Part shown: one piece after another, positions 35,497-44,434 of the stretch
How positions within the stretch are numbered: the stretch's first letter is position 1
Layout of the letters: the number at the start of each line of letters is the position of its first letter
Origin: Provencibacterium sp.
GTDB lineage: Bacteria > Bacillota > Clostridia > Oscillospirales > Ruminococcaceae
Direction: 5' to 3'
Assembly (NCBI GenBank): GCA_022792175.1
Contig: JAAWAN010000028.1
Location: forward strand, 62,001 to 126,000
Length of the DNA: 64,000 nt
The notes under the pieces: generated by a model
Told to the model about the DNA's origin: nothing
Databases searched by the model: none
The model's input: only the letters and a program-made list of their open reading frames with translations
Translations under genes and position numbers: made by a program

Positions 35497-36135
35497 ATGC
35501 TTGCCGCCGTTACGCTTTCCCTGCTGCGGGGACTTATCACTACGCTGGAGCTCTTTTTTCTGACCCTGCTTTTTGCGCTGCCGCTGGGGCTTATCATCAG
35601 CTTCGGCTCAATGAGCCGCCTGGCGCCCCTGAGAGGGGTGACAAAGAGCATCGTCTGGGTCATTCGGGGGACGCCGCTCATGCTGCAGATTCTGGTGGTC
35701 TTCTATGGGCCGGGGCTGCTTTTCGGGCTGCCGCTGCTGCCGCGCTTTACGGCGGCTCTCGTCTCCTTTGTTATCAACTATGCCTGCTATTTCTCGGAAA
35801 TCTTCCGGGGCGGCATCCAGTCGGTCCCGGCCGGGCAGTATGAGGCCGGGCAGGTGCTGGGTATGACCAGGCCGCAAATTTTTTTCCGCGTTACGCTGCT
35901 GCAGGTCGTCAAGCGGATTGTCCCCCCGATGTCCAACGAATTTATTACGCTCGTAAAGGATACCGCCCTTGTGCGCATCATTTCGGTTTATGAAATTATC
36001 TGGATGGGTGAATCCTACATTAAAAAGGGGATGATCTGGCCACTGTTTTACACAGCCGTCTTCTATCTCGCTGTCAACGGGCTGTTGACGCTGCTGTTCG
36101 GCCGGTTTGAAAGAAAGCTCAGCTATTTTAAATGA
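35497..36135 (+). CDS. amino acid ABC transporter permease
   Basis: 212 residues with five helices, HisM/GlnP type. LSLLRGLITTLELFFLTLL starts the first helix, and EAGQVLGMTRPQIFFRVTLLQ is the EAA loop that docks the ATPase. The only permease in the operon, so it should work as a homodimer. Its stop overlaps the ATPase's upstream region (GAGGAGG at 36135). Confidence 0.95.
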   Translation: MLAAVTLSLLRGLITTLELFFLTLLFALPLGLIISFGSMSRLAPLRGVTKSIVWVIRGTPLMLQILVVFYGPGLLFGLPLLPRFTAALVSFVINYACYFSEIFRGGIQSVPAGQYEAGQVLGMTRPQIFFRVTLLQVVKRIVPPMSNEFITLVKDTALVRIISVYEIIWMGESYIKKGMIWPLFYTAVFYLAVNGLLTLLFGRFERKLSYFK

Positions 36136-36146
36136 GGAGGTGCGCC

Positions 36147-36932
36147 ATGCCGGTACTGGAGGTACAAAATATTGAAAAACGCTTTGGGGCCACCCATGTG
36201 CTGCAGAATATTACCTTTTCGCTCGAGGAAGGGCAGGCGCTGGCGGTTATCGGCTCCTCCGGCTCGGGGAAAACAACCCTGCTGCGCTGCTTAAACTTTC
36301 TGGAGCGCCCCGACAGGGGCAGCATTACCGTGCGCGGCGAGCTGCTTTTTGACGCCGCCGACCCCGCCGCCCAGCAGGAGGCGCAGGTGCGCCGCAAGCG
36401 GCTTCACTTCGGGCTGGTCTTCCAGTCGTTTAACCTTTTTCCGCAATATACCGCGCTGGAAAATGTTGCGCTGGCCTGCAGGCTGCTGGCGCAGGAGCGG
36501 CCTGACTTTCGCGCCAACCGGGCCCAGATATTGAAGGAAATTGATGAACGCGCCTATGCCCTGCTCGAGCAGATGGGCCTCTGTGAGCGGGCCGGACACT
36601 ACCCGCACCAGCTCTCCGGCGGCCAGCAGCAGCGGGTCGCCATCGCCCGCGCGCTGGCGCTGAGTCCCGACATTCTCTGCTTCGATGAGCCCACCTCGGC
36701 GCTCGATCCGGAGCTGACCGGCGAGGTGCTGCGGGTCATCCGCTCGCTGGCCGAGCGCCGGACGACGATGGTCATCGTCACCCATGAAATGGCATTTGCA
36801 CGGGATGTGGCCGACCAGGTGCTGTTTATGGATGGAGGCGTCATCATCGAGCAGGGAGAGGCGCGGCAGGTCATTGACTGCCCGCAGCAGGAGCGCACTC
36901 GCCAGTTTCTTTCCCGCTATTCCGCCAGCTGA
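36147..36932 (+). CDS. amino acid ABC transporter ATP-binding protein
   Basis: 261 residues. Walker A GSSGSGKTTLLR, Q loop in LVFQSFNLFPQYTAL, signature LSGGQQQRVAIARAL, Walker B LCFDEPTSALDPE and the H-loop in IVTHEMAFARDVAD are intact. GlnQ/ArtM type. The start at 36147 is chosen for GAGGAGG 6 nt upstream; 36132 is in frame but unsupported. Energises the transporter encoded upstream. Confidence 0.97.
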   Translation: MPVLEVQNIEKRFGATHVLQNITFSLEEGQALAVIGSSGSGKTTLLRCLNFLERPDRGSITVRGELLFDAADPAAQQEAQVRRKRLHFGLVFQSFNLFPQYTALENVALACRLLAQERPDFRANRAQILKEIDERAYALLEQMGLCERAGHYPHQLSGGQQQRVAIARALALSPDILCFDEPTSALDPELTGEVLRVIRSLAERRTTMVIVTHEMAFARDVADQVLFMDGGVIIEQGEARQVIDCPQQERTRQFLSRYSAS

Positions 36933-37036
36933 AACAGATAAAAAGAAAGCGCAGGGGAAGTTCAAAAGACGCTTCCTTTCCCTAAAACAGAGAAAGGGCG
37001 CGCCTCAAAATAGAAGAGACTATAAAAAAACCACTG

Positions 37037-37168
37037 CTCCGGCTTGCAGAAACCAGAAAAACTGCGGTTTTGCGCCCTCAGGCGCAAAATTCGGGCTGTC
37101 GTTTTGGCCCGAAAGCAGTTTTTTAAAAGGGGTTGTAAAAAACAGGAATGTTTTTTACAACCCCTTTT
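37037..37168. repeat. dispersed structured repeat, copy C (reverse)
   Basis: Read on the minus strand: a 20-bp hairpin (37149-37168 with 37125-37144, loop of four), AAAAAACTGCTTTCGG, a GCGC-containing part, and the tail TTTTTCTGGTTTCTGCAAG at 37042-37060. It separates the convergent ABC operon and surface protein gene, and its T tails also make it a terminator on both strands. Confidence 0.75.
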
Positions 37169-37191
37169 TAGCGGATACGTCCGGCAAACTA

Positions 37192-40100
37192 TCAGCGGAT
37201 TTTTTCCGGCGCACCGGTGCCCGGGTTTTCCTTCTCCGGATGAGCGGCGCTGCTTTTCGGCCCCGGGCCGTTAAAGTTATACCCTTCCAGATAGGAGAGC
37301 GGATAATAGCTTCTCCTCTCCTCCCAGAGGGCCCTCCCCGCCGGGATGGTAATGGGTTTTCCGTCGTTACGGCGGATAACAAGCGTCACATCCGGCCTGT
37401 CCCGCAGCGCCTTCATCACCGACAGCGGCATACGCTTATAATCCTGGACATTTATCCGGACGGTTTCTCCTCTCTGCGCCTCCTCTATCTGCCGCTTTAC
37501 CTGCTGCCAGAAGCTGTATTCATCCTCCGGCTTCTCTTTCGAAGAGCCGCCTTTTCCGCTTCCGGTCGGGGTAACCACCGGCGGTTTATCCTCTCCCCCC
37601 TCTTCGACCGCCTTCCAGGCGATACCGACCGGCGAGAGGCCATGGAAGGTCACCTTTAAACCCTCCTCCGTCTTTTCCACCGGCGGCTGCTCGGTTTCTC
37701 CCGCAGTGGTGCCCAGGCGCGCAGAGGTCAGGGTAAACATATGGGTAACGGCAAAGTCATGAGTCTGTCTGCCCGTTCCCTGCGGATAGGGCAGGATAAC
37801 GGTGATGCCCCCGGCAGGGAAATCCTTCTCAGTGGCGGGCTGCCAGCTCTTTCCCCCGTCCAGGCTTATCAGCAGCTGTACATCATAGGCAGAAAAATTT
37901 TCTGCCGTATAGCCCGGCTGTACGGTGATTTTGCGGGTTAATTCCTGCGTAATTTTTTCTACTGTGTCAAACGCTGTATTTTTTAGCCCCTCCGGCACCT
38001 CGGAGAGAGCGCCCAGCTCGGTTTTGCTCTCCTTTTCGGCAGCGGGAGGCTCGGGCAGCTTTTGGAAGACAGCCGACAGCGTCCGGTTTTCAGAAGCGGT
38101 AAAGGTATATTCCGGCTGTGTGCTCACCGGCCGGCCGTTTTCCTCCCAGCGCAGGAACCGATAGCCCTCATTGGCCGCTGCGCGTACGGTGACTGCGCTA
38201 TTCTCTATATAGCTGCCGCCGCCCGTTACGCTGCCGCCTTCGGCGGGAGAGGCCGAAACCGCTATCGATACCTTATCCGCGGGCAGCTTTTCAAAGACAG
38301 CCGTCAGCGTTCGATTCGCGAAGGCAGTAAAGGTATATTCCGGCTGTGTGCTCACCGGCCGGCCGTTTTCCTCCCAGCGCAGGAATTTCCACCCCGCATT
38401 TGGAATGGCCTGCAGCGAAGCCCTCTCTCCCCGCGGGTAGCTGCCGCCGCCTGAGACGCTGCCTCCCTGCGCGGGGGAGGCGGCAGTTCGAATGTAAAAG
38501 CCCTTTATTTCACAGCGCGCCACATCTTTCAGCGTGGCGGTTCCATCGGCATTAAAAACGCATTGCCAGACTTTCCCGTCGTAAGTGACCGTGCTGTCTA
38601 TCGCCTTAGCGCTCAGCCAGTGCCCCTGCCGGGGGCGCAGGATGATATCCGCAGAATAGACAGTATTGACGCCGATGGTATCCGCATGCGTTTCGTTCTC
38701 CGGCCGCCAGACGATGCTGGCGGTATAAAATGCTCCTTCCTCCAGCTCACTCTCCACTGGAGCGCCCAGGGCGGGCTCCGTGACCTTTTCATTCAGCGCG
38801 ATGGCTGCAGGGCGGATCGTAATTGCTGTTTTGCCGTTACTGTCCCTTAACGTGGCCTTGGTGCTGTAATACTGGCCGGTCGCGAGGAAAACGACCTCAA
38901 TCCCCTCGCTAGCGGTATCCAGCAGCGAAGCTCCAACCGGCAACTCAAAGGTAACCGCACCATCCTCCACTGCTTTTTGCAGCGAGGTGCCATCTGGGAA
39001 GGTGACAGCTGCCGCATCGCCCTCATTATTTACCTGAACCTCTGCGAGCACCACATTTTTCGCGCAGCTGCGAATCTGCAGGAGCGCTCCCGGAATCATG
39101 GTAATGGGGGCCACCGTCTGCGCCGCCACGCCGACCGAGATAGGGAGCGTCCCATTATAATCGCCAACGCTCTCCTTCAGGTCGCATCGGGTGATGATGA
39201 CCGTCTTATCATTTTCAAAGGGTAGCAGATAGATTCCCTTGCTCCCCCCGCCTCCCGGTATCTCCTGGATGCTCACCTGATACTGGGTGGAAAGGAAGCA
39301 GCCGGGAGAGCTCAGGGCATCGATAGCCGCGCCCTGAAAGAAAACATAGCTTCCTATATTTTGCCAGCCATAGCCCTCGGCCTTTAACAGCAGGTGGGTA
39401 CCCGCGGCAATCTCCCCCACCGAAATCGGCTTATGTACGATGGTGGAGCTACCCGAGATAAAATGCGCCGGAAAATCGATACATCCGTTACCGGAAAGCT
39501 GCTCAATACTGATCGCCCTCCAGTCCTGAAAGTCCACGGTAGCGTCCGAGCGGATATCGAGCGACTGCAAATTCAGCTCCTGCTGCCAATTGCCATCCCC
39601 CAGCAGCGTAACATCGCCATATTCAACCGTAATATTTTGAATATCTGCGGGATGTAAATACAGCTTTGGATGCTCCTGCCCGGAGGCAGCACTATCGTGA
39701 CGTCTGACTATGATAGTGGATTCATTCGCCCTACTGCCATCAAAGGTGGTGCTTAACAAATCCTCTCCTCTTTGAATGATGATTTCAGAGGAAACAGTTG
39801 TACTTTGTTCAAGAAGGCCGCCCGCATATATGATTCCTTCACCCGAATAAGTGGAACCCAAAACAATTTGCGTTTTCTCAACGGTGCCGCTGCGGTCACC
39901 GCCATAAATCGGAAAACTGCTGCCATTTACCTTCACGCAGGCAGCATGAACCTCACTGCCCTGACCGCCGCCATAAATTCCCTTGTCATTCTTGGCATCT
40001 ATGGCTGTGACTTCATTTATCACGACAGTGGCTGTACCCGTGATTTTATCACCGTCACCACCGCCATAGATATACTGACAACTGCCGCCGTTACTCTCGA

Positions 40101-41508
40101 TATAGGTAGTCTGAGATGTGCCTCCCCTGCTGCCGGCAAAAAGATTCGTGCAGCGACCGCCGTTGAGTATAACATGCGTGTTCTGTGTCTCACCGCCGTC
40201 TCCGCCGCCAAAAAGGGTGATGACTTCGCCTTCACAAACAACCTGAGTATTTGTTACAGCGCAGTTTTCTCCACCGCCATAAACATTTCCGTTTATTGTC
40301 GCGCCGCTGTTGATCGTCACTTTCGTATTTGTAACATTGCCGTCGTTCCCGCCGCCATAGACCCAGCTGGCAGCACCGCCGTTACAAATCACCTCGGCGT
40401 TTTCTACGGTGCAGTTATATCCGCCGCCATAAACATTTCCGTTTATTGTCGCGCCGTTGTTAACCGTCACTTTCGTATTTGTAACAGTGCTGTTCTCTCC
40501 GCCGCCATAGACCCAGCTGGCAGCACCGCCGTTGCAAATTACCTCGGCGTTTTCTATGGTGCAGCTATATCCGCCGCCAAAAACGGCTTCATCTATCTTC
40601 GCGCTGCCGTTAATCGTCACTTTCGCGGTGCCAGTGACCGTAGACTCAAAACCGCCGCCAAATACCCAACCAGAAACCGTACCGCCGCTGATCGTGACAT
40701 TGGTATTTCCATTCAGCTCTCCATTGTAGCTTCCTCCATAAATCCTAGCAACGGTACCGCTCTCCATAACGACTGAGGTATTGCCTTTGTGGGTATTGGT
40801 GCCATCAAACCAACCGCCATAAATATTCTGATTGCAGACATCTGTGTTCCCAGAGAGCAGCTGGCCATCGGTATCATAGATACTGGTTATCGAGCCATTT
40901 TTCTTAATGACAATCGGGATGCCATTGGCAAAGACAAAACCGGAATACTGCATGTCAATAGATTCCGGTTCCGCCAGAAGTTCCGCCCCGCCGAGCTCGA
41001 CTGCGATTTCCAGTGCCGGGGCCTCCTCCGAAAGGAGATACCCCTCTGGGAGCCGGGCGGTGAAGAGATAGCGGCCCTCATAGGCCCCCTTTTCCGGATA
41101 GTCCGCGCAGTCCCATCCGGCGAGGGTGAGCTCCGTTTTTTCCTCCTCGCCCTCCAGCTGCGCCAGAATGGAAGCTGGAAGCAGCGCTATAACATCAGCG
41201 AGCAGCGCCGGGGCCTGTTCGCTTGCCCCCGGCAGCGCCAGCATGCCGTCCGTCAGGATTTCCTCCTCATCCACCCACTGCCAGCCGGTAACCATTTGCT
41301 CCTCCGGCTCGGGATCCGGTTCAGGCACCGCATCCTGCGGACAGCCTTTTTGATGCGCGCCGTTTTGTCCGCCGCACTCCGGACACACCTGCTGCGAAGC
41401 GCCCACCGTGGGCGCCGCAGGCGCCTCCTCCGTCGCAAATACGGACAGAACGCCCATATTGCATAGCAGCGCTGCCGATAAAATCAGGCTGAGCAGTTTT
41501 TTCTTCAT
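37192..41508 (-). CDS. large repetitive secreted surface protein
   Basis: 1438 residues. Signal peptide MKKKLLSLILSAALLCNMGV with cleavage near residue 26. Residues ~190-590 carry many VYGGG-type turns (e.g. ASWVYGGGENSTVTNTKV), as in a right-handed beta-helix. Two InlB-type B-repeats, each with GYRFLRWEENGRPVSTQPEY or a variant, lie near 1013-1076 and 1083-1153. The C-terminus ends NPGTGAPEKIR, a sortase-like NPxTG motif without the membrane segment and charged tail that should follow. It is probably a cell-wall adhesin or matrix protein. Ligand unknown. Confidence 0.85.
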   Translation of the reverse strand: MKKKLLSLILSAALLCNMGVLSVFATEEAPAAPTVGASQQVCPECGGQNGAHQKGCPQDAVPEPDPEPEEQMVTGWQWVDEEEILTDGMLALPGASEQAPALLADVIALLPASILAQLEGEEEKTELTLAGWDCADYPEKGAYEGRYLFTARLPEGYLLSEEAPALEIAVELGGAELLAEPESIDMQYSGFVFANGIPIVIKKNGSITSIYDTDGQLLSGNTDVCNQNIYGGWFDGTNTHKGNTSVVMESGTVARIYGGSYNGELNGNTNVTISGGTVSGWVFGGGFESTVTGTAKVTINGSAKIDEAVFGGGYSCTIENAEVICNGGAASWVYGGGENSTVTNTKVTVNNGATINGNVYGGGYNCTVENAEVICNGGAASWVYGGGNDGNVTNTKVTINSGATINGNVYGGGENCAVTNTQVVCEGEVITLFGGGDGGETQNTHVILNGGRCTNLFAGSRGGTSQTTYIESNGGSCQYIYGGGDGDKITGTATVVINEVTAIDAKNDKGIYGGGQGSEVHAACVKVNGSSFPIYGGDRSGTVEKTQIVLGSTYSGEGIIYAGGLLEQSTTVSSEIIIQRGEDLLSTTFDGSRANESTIIVRRHDSAASGQEHPKLYLHPADIQNITVEYGDVTLLGDGNWQQELNLQSLDIRSDATVDFQDWRAISIEQLSGNGCIDFPAHFISGSSTIVHKPISVGEIAAGTHLLLKAEGYGWQNIGSYVFFQGAAIDALSSPGCFLSTQYQVSIQEIPGGGGSKGIYLLPFENDKTVIITRCDLKESVGDYNGTLPISVGVAAQTVAPITMIPGALLQIRSCAKNVVLAEVQVNNEGDAAAVTFPDGTSLQKAVEDGAVTFELPVGASLLDTASEGIEVVFLATGQYYSTKATLRDSNGKTAITIRPAAIALNEKVTEPALGAPVESELEEGAFYTASIVWRPENETHADTIGVNTVYSADIILRPRQGHWLSAKAIDSTVTYDGKVWQCVFNADGTATLKDVARCEIKGFYIRTAASPAQGGSVSGGGSYPRGERASLQAIPNAGWKFLRWEENGRPVSTQPEYTFTAFANRTLTAVFEKLPADKVSIAVSASPAEGGSVTGGGSYIENSAVTVRAAANEGYRFLRWEENGRPVSTQPEYTFTASENRTLSAVFQKLPEPPAAEKESKTELGALSEVPEGLKNTAFDTVEKITQELTRKITVQPGYTAENFSAYDVQLLISLDGGKSWQPATEKDFPAGGITVILPYPQGTGRQTHDFAVTHMFTLTSARLGTTAGETEQPPVEKTEEGLKVTFHGLSPVGIAWKAVEEGGEDKPPVVTPTGSGKGGSSKEKPEDEYSFWQQVKRQIEEAQRGETVRINVQDYKRMPLSVMKALRDRPDVTLVIRRNDGKPITIPAGRALWEERRSYYPLSYLEGYNFNGPGPKSSAAHPEKENPGTGAPEKIR
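40277..40580. repeat. 150-bp tandem repeat inside the surface protein gene
   Basis: The sequence around AAACATTTCCGTTTATTGTC recurs at 40281 and 40431, period 150 bp (50 codons), with a third, diverged unit ending near 40580. Such in-frame repeats may vary in number between strains. Confidence 0.85.
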
Positions 41509-41833
41509 AAAACCCTCTTCCTTCCGTTTTAAGCCCCCTCCGCAAATGAAAAACCTTTTTGCTGCCCGGACGTTTTTTGCAAAAAATATTTACATTTTGT
41601 AGAAAATAGTATATAATTTACAACTGTAGCCCTTTTTCATTTTTATCCCTTCTTTTTTGTATGAAGAGGATAAAAATAAAATGGATAAGTAGGCAGCCTA
41701 CATAAAAAGCAGAGAAGTTGCTTTTGTTATACTATTCTCTACTTTACCATTTTCCTCCGTCTATTCAAGCGCGGGTCTTGTACGAAAACCGTTCAAAATC
41801 CGTTCTTGACAAATTCCAAATTTTATGTATCTG
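41509..41833 (+). promoter_or_regulatory. divergent intergenic region with promoter for the LytTR gene
   Basis: No gene is seen in this AT-rich stretch. TTGACA (41806-41811) and TATCTG (41828-41833), spacing 16, form the likely promoter of the regulator. A small palindrome TAGGCAGCCTA lies near 41690 and could be a LytTR or other operator. The surface protein's promoter should also lie here but is not clear. Confidence 0.55.
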
Positions 41834-41858
41834 CTCATATAAAGGAGGCGGTTTTTTC

Positions 41859-42581
41859 ATGGAAGCACTGCGGATCGCGCTCTGCGAAAACGAGCAGGAG
41901 GAAGCCGGGGGGCTGCTTCATCTGCTCTCCTCCTGCGGCATCCCAGCCGACACCGCCGCTTTCGAAAGCGCAGAGGCCTTTCTGGAGGGATACGCTGCCG
42001 GCAGGTTCGAGCTTATTCTGATGGACATCTACCTAGAAGGGCTTTCCGGTGTCGAGGCGGTGCGCCGTCTCCGGGAAAAAGGGGATAAAACGCCGGTCGC
42101 CTTTATCACCGCAAGCCGGGACCATGCGCTAGACGCCTACCGGTTGAACGTCGAAAAATATATCGAAAAGCCGGTTTCGCAAAAGGCACTGCTGGAAACG
42201 CTCCGGCTGGCGCTGGAAAGGCGGGAAAGCCGCCCGGGAATCACCGTTTTCAGCGGAGGAAAGCCGCTTTGTATCCCCACTGGGGAGCTGCTCTATATCG
42301 AGCAGAAAGCGCACTATCTGGTATTTAACCTCTCTGGACAAAAAACGGTGCAGGTAAAGGGGAAGCTGGATGAACTGCAGCCGCAGCTTTTAGGCCTGCC
42401 CTTTTACCGCTGCCACAAAAGCTTTACTGTCAACCTCTCCTTTGTAACCGGCATCGACCGGGAGCTGATGGCCTTCCACATGAAGGAGGGGGCGCTGGCC
42501 TATATCCGCCGGGAAAACCTGAAAATGGCGAAGCAGGCCTGGGAAAGCTGGCTGTTTTCAGCGGCGCGGGGGGAGGAATAA
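41859..42581 (+). CDS. LytTR-family response regulator
   Basis: 240 residues from an ATG with AAAGGAGGCGG upstream. Receiver domain 1-120 with the acidic cluster E10/E12, phospho-acceptor D56 in LILMDIYLEG and the lysine in KYIEKPVS. The C-terminal LytTR DNA-binding domain has LLYIEQKAHYLVFNL and FYRCHKSFTVNLSFVTGI. Typical of AgrA/VirR-type control of surface, peptide or virulence genes. It is directly followed by its sensor kinase and is divergent from the surface protein gene, a likely target. Confidence 0.95.
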   Translation: MEALRIALCENEQEEAGGLLHLLSSCGIPADTAAFESAEAFLEGYAAGRFELILMDIYLEGLSGVEAVRRLREKGDKTPVAFITASRDHALDAYRLNVEKYIEKPVSQKALLETLRLALERRESRPGITVFSGGKPLCIPTGELLYIEQKAHYLVFNLSGQKTVQVKGKLDELQPQLLGLPFYRCHKSFTVNLSFVTGIDRELMAFHMKEGALAYIRRENLKMAKQAWESWLFSAARGEE

Positions 42582-42585
42582 AAAA

Positions 42586-44403
42586 ATGCGGGCAGATAGG
42601 AAAAGATGGCTTTTTGCCTGGGGAGTCCCTTCTTTCATCGCGCTGCTGCTGCTTTTGCTGTTTCTGGCGGTGTCGCTCCCTTATCCTATTACCGGGCCCA
42701 TCGGCTCGGTGCGGCAAATAACTGGCTGGCAGCTGGATGATGTCCCCGTTTCCCTGCCCCATTCGCTGCAGAGGGTCTCTGCGCGCACCCCTTTGACCCT
42801 TTCGGCAGATTTCACGCCGGAGAGTGGGGACTATCTCTACTTGAAAACAGTCTATACCCCCTGTGAGGTCTATGCAGACGGGGAGCTGATCTTTTCCTAC
42901 GGGCAGACGGGGAGCTATCCGGCGTTTCTCATCGATCCGCCGACCAAAATAGCGCTGCTGCCGCTGCCGGAGACCGGCAGAAAAATGACACTCACCATGC
43001 GGCTGCTTTCCCCCTCGCAGCGAAATTCCCTGACCCTTTATCCGGTGCTCTGCGGCAGCGCGAACGCCATTATGGAGCGGCTTTTCTCTGAAATGTGGTT
43101 CACCCTTTTCTTTTCGATTATCCTGCTGGCGGTCGGCGCCATCCTTTGGCTCATCGCCTTCGCGCTCATGCGCTTTGACAGGGCGGGCATCTCCTTCTTT
43201 TGGCTGGGGCTATTTGCCCTGTGCGTAGGGGTCTGGTCGTTTGGGGAATGCAATCTCAGCGGTTTGTGTATCCGCAGCCCCTCGCTTTTATATACCATGG
43301 CCTTTATGGGGATGTTTACCATGCCCATTCCGCTTTTAAAATTCGGGGTGGTCGTGCTGGGGCTGCATCAAGCAGGCCCGCTGCAGTGGACCTGCCGGAT
43401 AATGGAGGCAGCCGTGGCCATCGCCATTTTGCTCCAGCTCACCGGCACCGCCGCCTTCTCTAAAACCATGTACTTGTTCCATCTGCTGATTCCGATTTCC
43501 CTCTGTGTCTTCGGCGGATGTATCCTCTGGGAGAGCCTTCTCTACAAAAATGCCGCTGCCCGGCGATTTTTCCTGCCCGTTCTGGTGCTCTTTCTCTTTT
43601 CGCTGCTGGAGGTAGCCAACTACTATCTGTGGCGGCTGAATGTTCAGAAGTCCTTCTTCTTTCAGCTGGGCGTTCTGGCTTTTCTGATTATCGTCAGCAT
43701 TCTGTGCGGATATTTTATGAAGGATACCTTTCGCCTGCGCGTTCAAAATGCCCGGCTCTCCTATGAGATTTTTCTGATGGAAAAGCAGGTGGAGGTTCAA
43801 AACCGACGCTACCGCCTGCTTTCGGAGACCTCCGAACAGATCCGGCAGCAGCGCCATGACCTGCGGCACCACATTGCGGTCATCCAGGATTTCCTCGAAA
43901 ACGGAGAAACAGGGGAACTCTTTTCCTATCTGGATACGCTTTCGGAAAAAATCCCGGAGGAGAGGGAGCAGCGGCTCTGCGAAAACAGCGCGGTCAATGC
44001 AGTCGCCGTTTACTACCGTCAGGCTGCGCTGAAGGCTGGGATAGCAGACTGCTCTATTCGCCTGGATATTCCGGAGGATATCGGACGGGTTCCGGCAAGC
44101 GAACTGTGTGTGATCATCGGCAACCTGCTGGAAAATGCGACCGCCGCCTGCAAAGGGACGGAGAAACCGTTTATCCGCATGTGCAGCCGGACGGCGGACG
44201 GGATTCTGACCATTGCGCTCGATAACCGCTTCTCCTTTGTGAAAAGAGGGCCGGATGGCTCCTTTCTCTCCTCAAAGCCGGGCGGCGGCATCGGCCTTGC
44301 CTCGATTCGCTCGGTTGCGGAGAAATATGGAGGCGGCTGCCGGTTTGAAGCAAAGGACGGCGTTTTCGCCTCCTCTGTTTATCTGCGTCTGACAGACAGC
44401 TGA
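42586..44403 (+). CDS. membrane sensor histidine kinase, GHKL type
   Basis: 605 residues. A first helix near 15-30, an extracytoplasmic part to ~165, then seven helices to ~375 (7TMR-DISM-like layout), a coiled linker and a phospho-acceptor motif RHDLRHHIAVIQD with H424. The GHKL ATPase region has VIIGNLLENATAAC (N box) and PGGGIGLASIRSVAEKYGG (G box). Only 4 bp follow the regulator stop, so the two form a two-component system. The signal is unknown. Confidence 0.93.
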   Translation: MRADRKRWLFAWGVPSFIALLLLLLFLAVSLPYPITGPIGSVRQITGWQLDDVPVSLPHSLQRVSARTPLTLSADFTPESGDYLYLKTVYTPCEVYADGELIFSYGQTGSYPAFLIDPPTKIALLPLPETGRKMTLTMRLLSPSQRNSLTLYPVLCGSANAIMERLFSEMWFTLFFSIILLAVGAILWLIAFALMRFDRAGISFFWLGLFALCVGVWSFGECNLSGLCIRSPSLLYTMAFMGMFTMPIPLLKFGVVVLGLHQAGPLQWTCRIMEAAVAIAILLQLTGTAAFSKTMYLFHLLIPISLCVFGGCILWESLLYKNAAARRFFLPVLVLFLFSLLEVANYYLWRLNVQKSFFFQLGVLAFLIIVSILCGYFMKDTFRLRVQNARLSYEIFLMEKQVEVQNRRYRLLSETSEQIRQQRHDLRHHIAVIQDFLENGETGELFSYLDTLSEKIPEEREQRLCENSAVNAVAVYYRQAALKAGIADCSIRLDIPEDIGRVPASELCVIIGNLLENATAACKGTEKPFIRMCSRTADGILTIALDNRFSFVKRGPDGSFLSSKPGGGIGLASIRSVAEKYGGGCRFEAKDGVFASSVYLRLTDS

Positions 44404-44434
44404 AAACATCCGCCGTTTGCGGTTTCGCGCCCTT

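Noticed and set aside
40250-40700. CRISPR-like repeated units
   Set aside because: The repeats are in frame, 150 bp long, and encode repeated protein segments; no short direct repeat with unrelated spacers is present.
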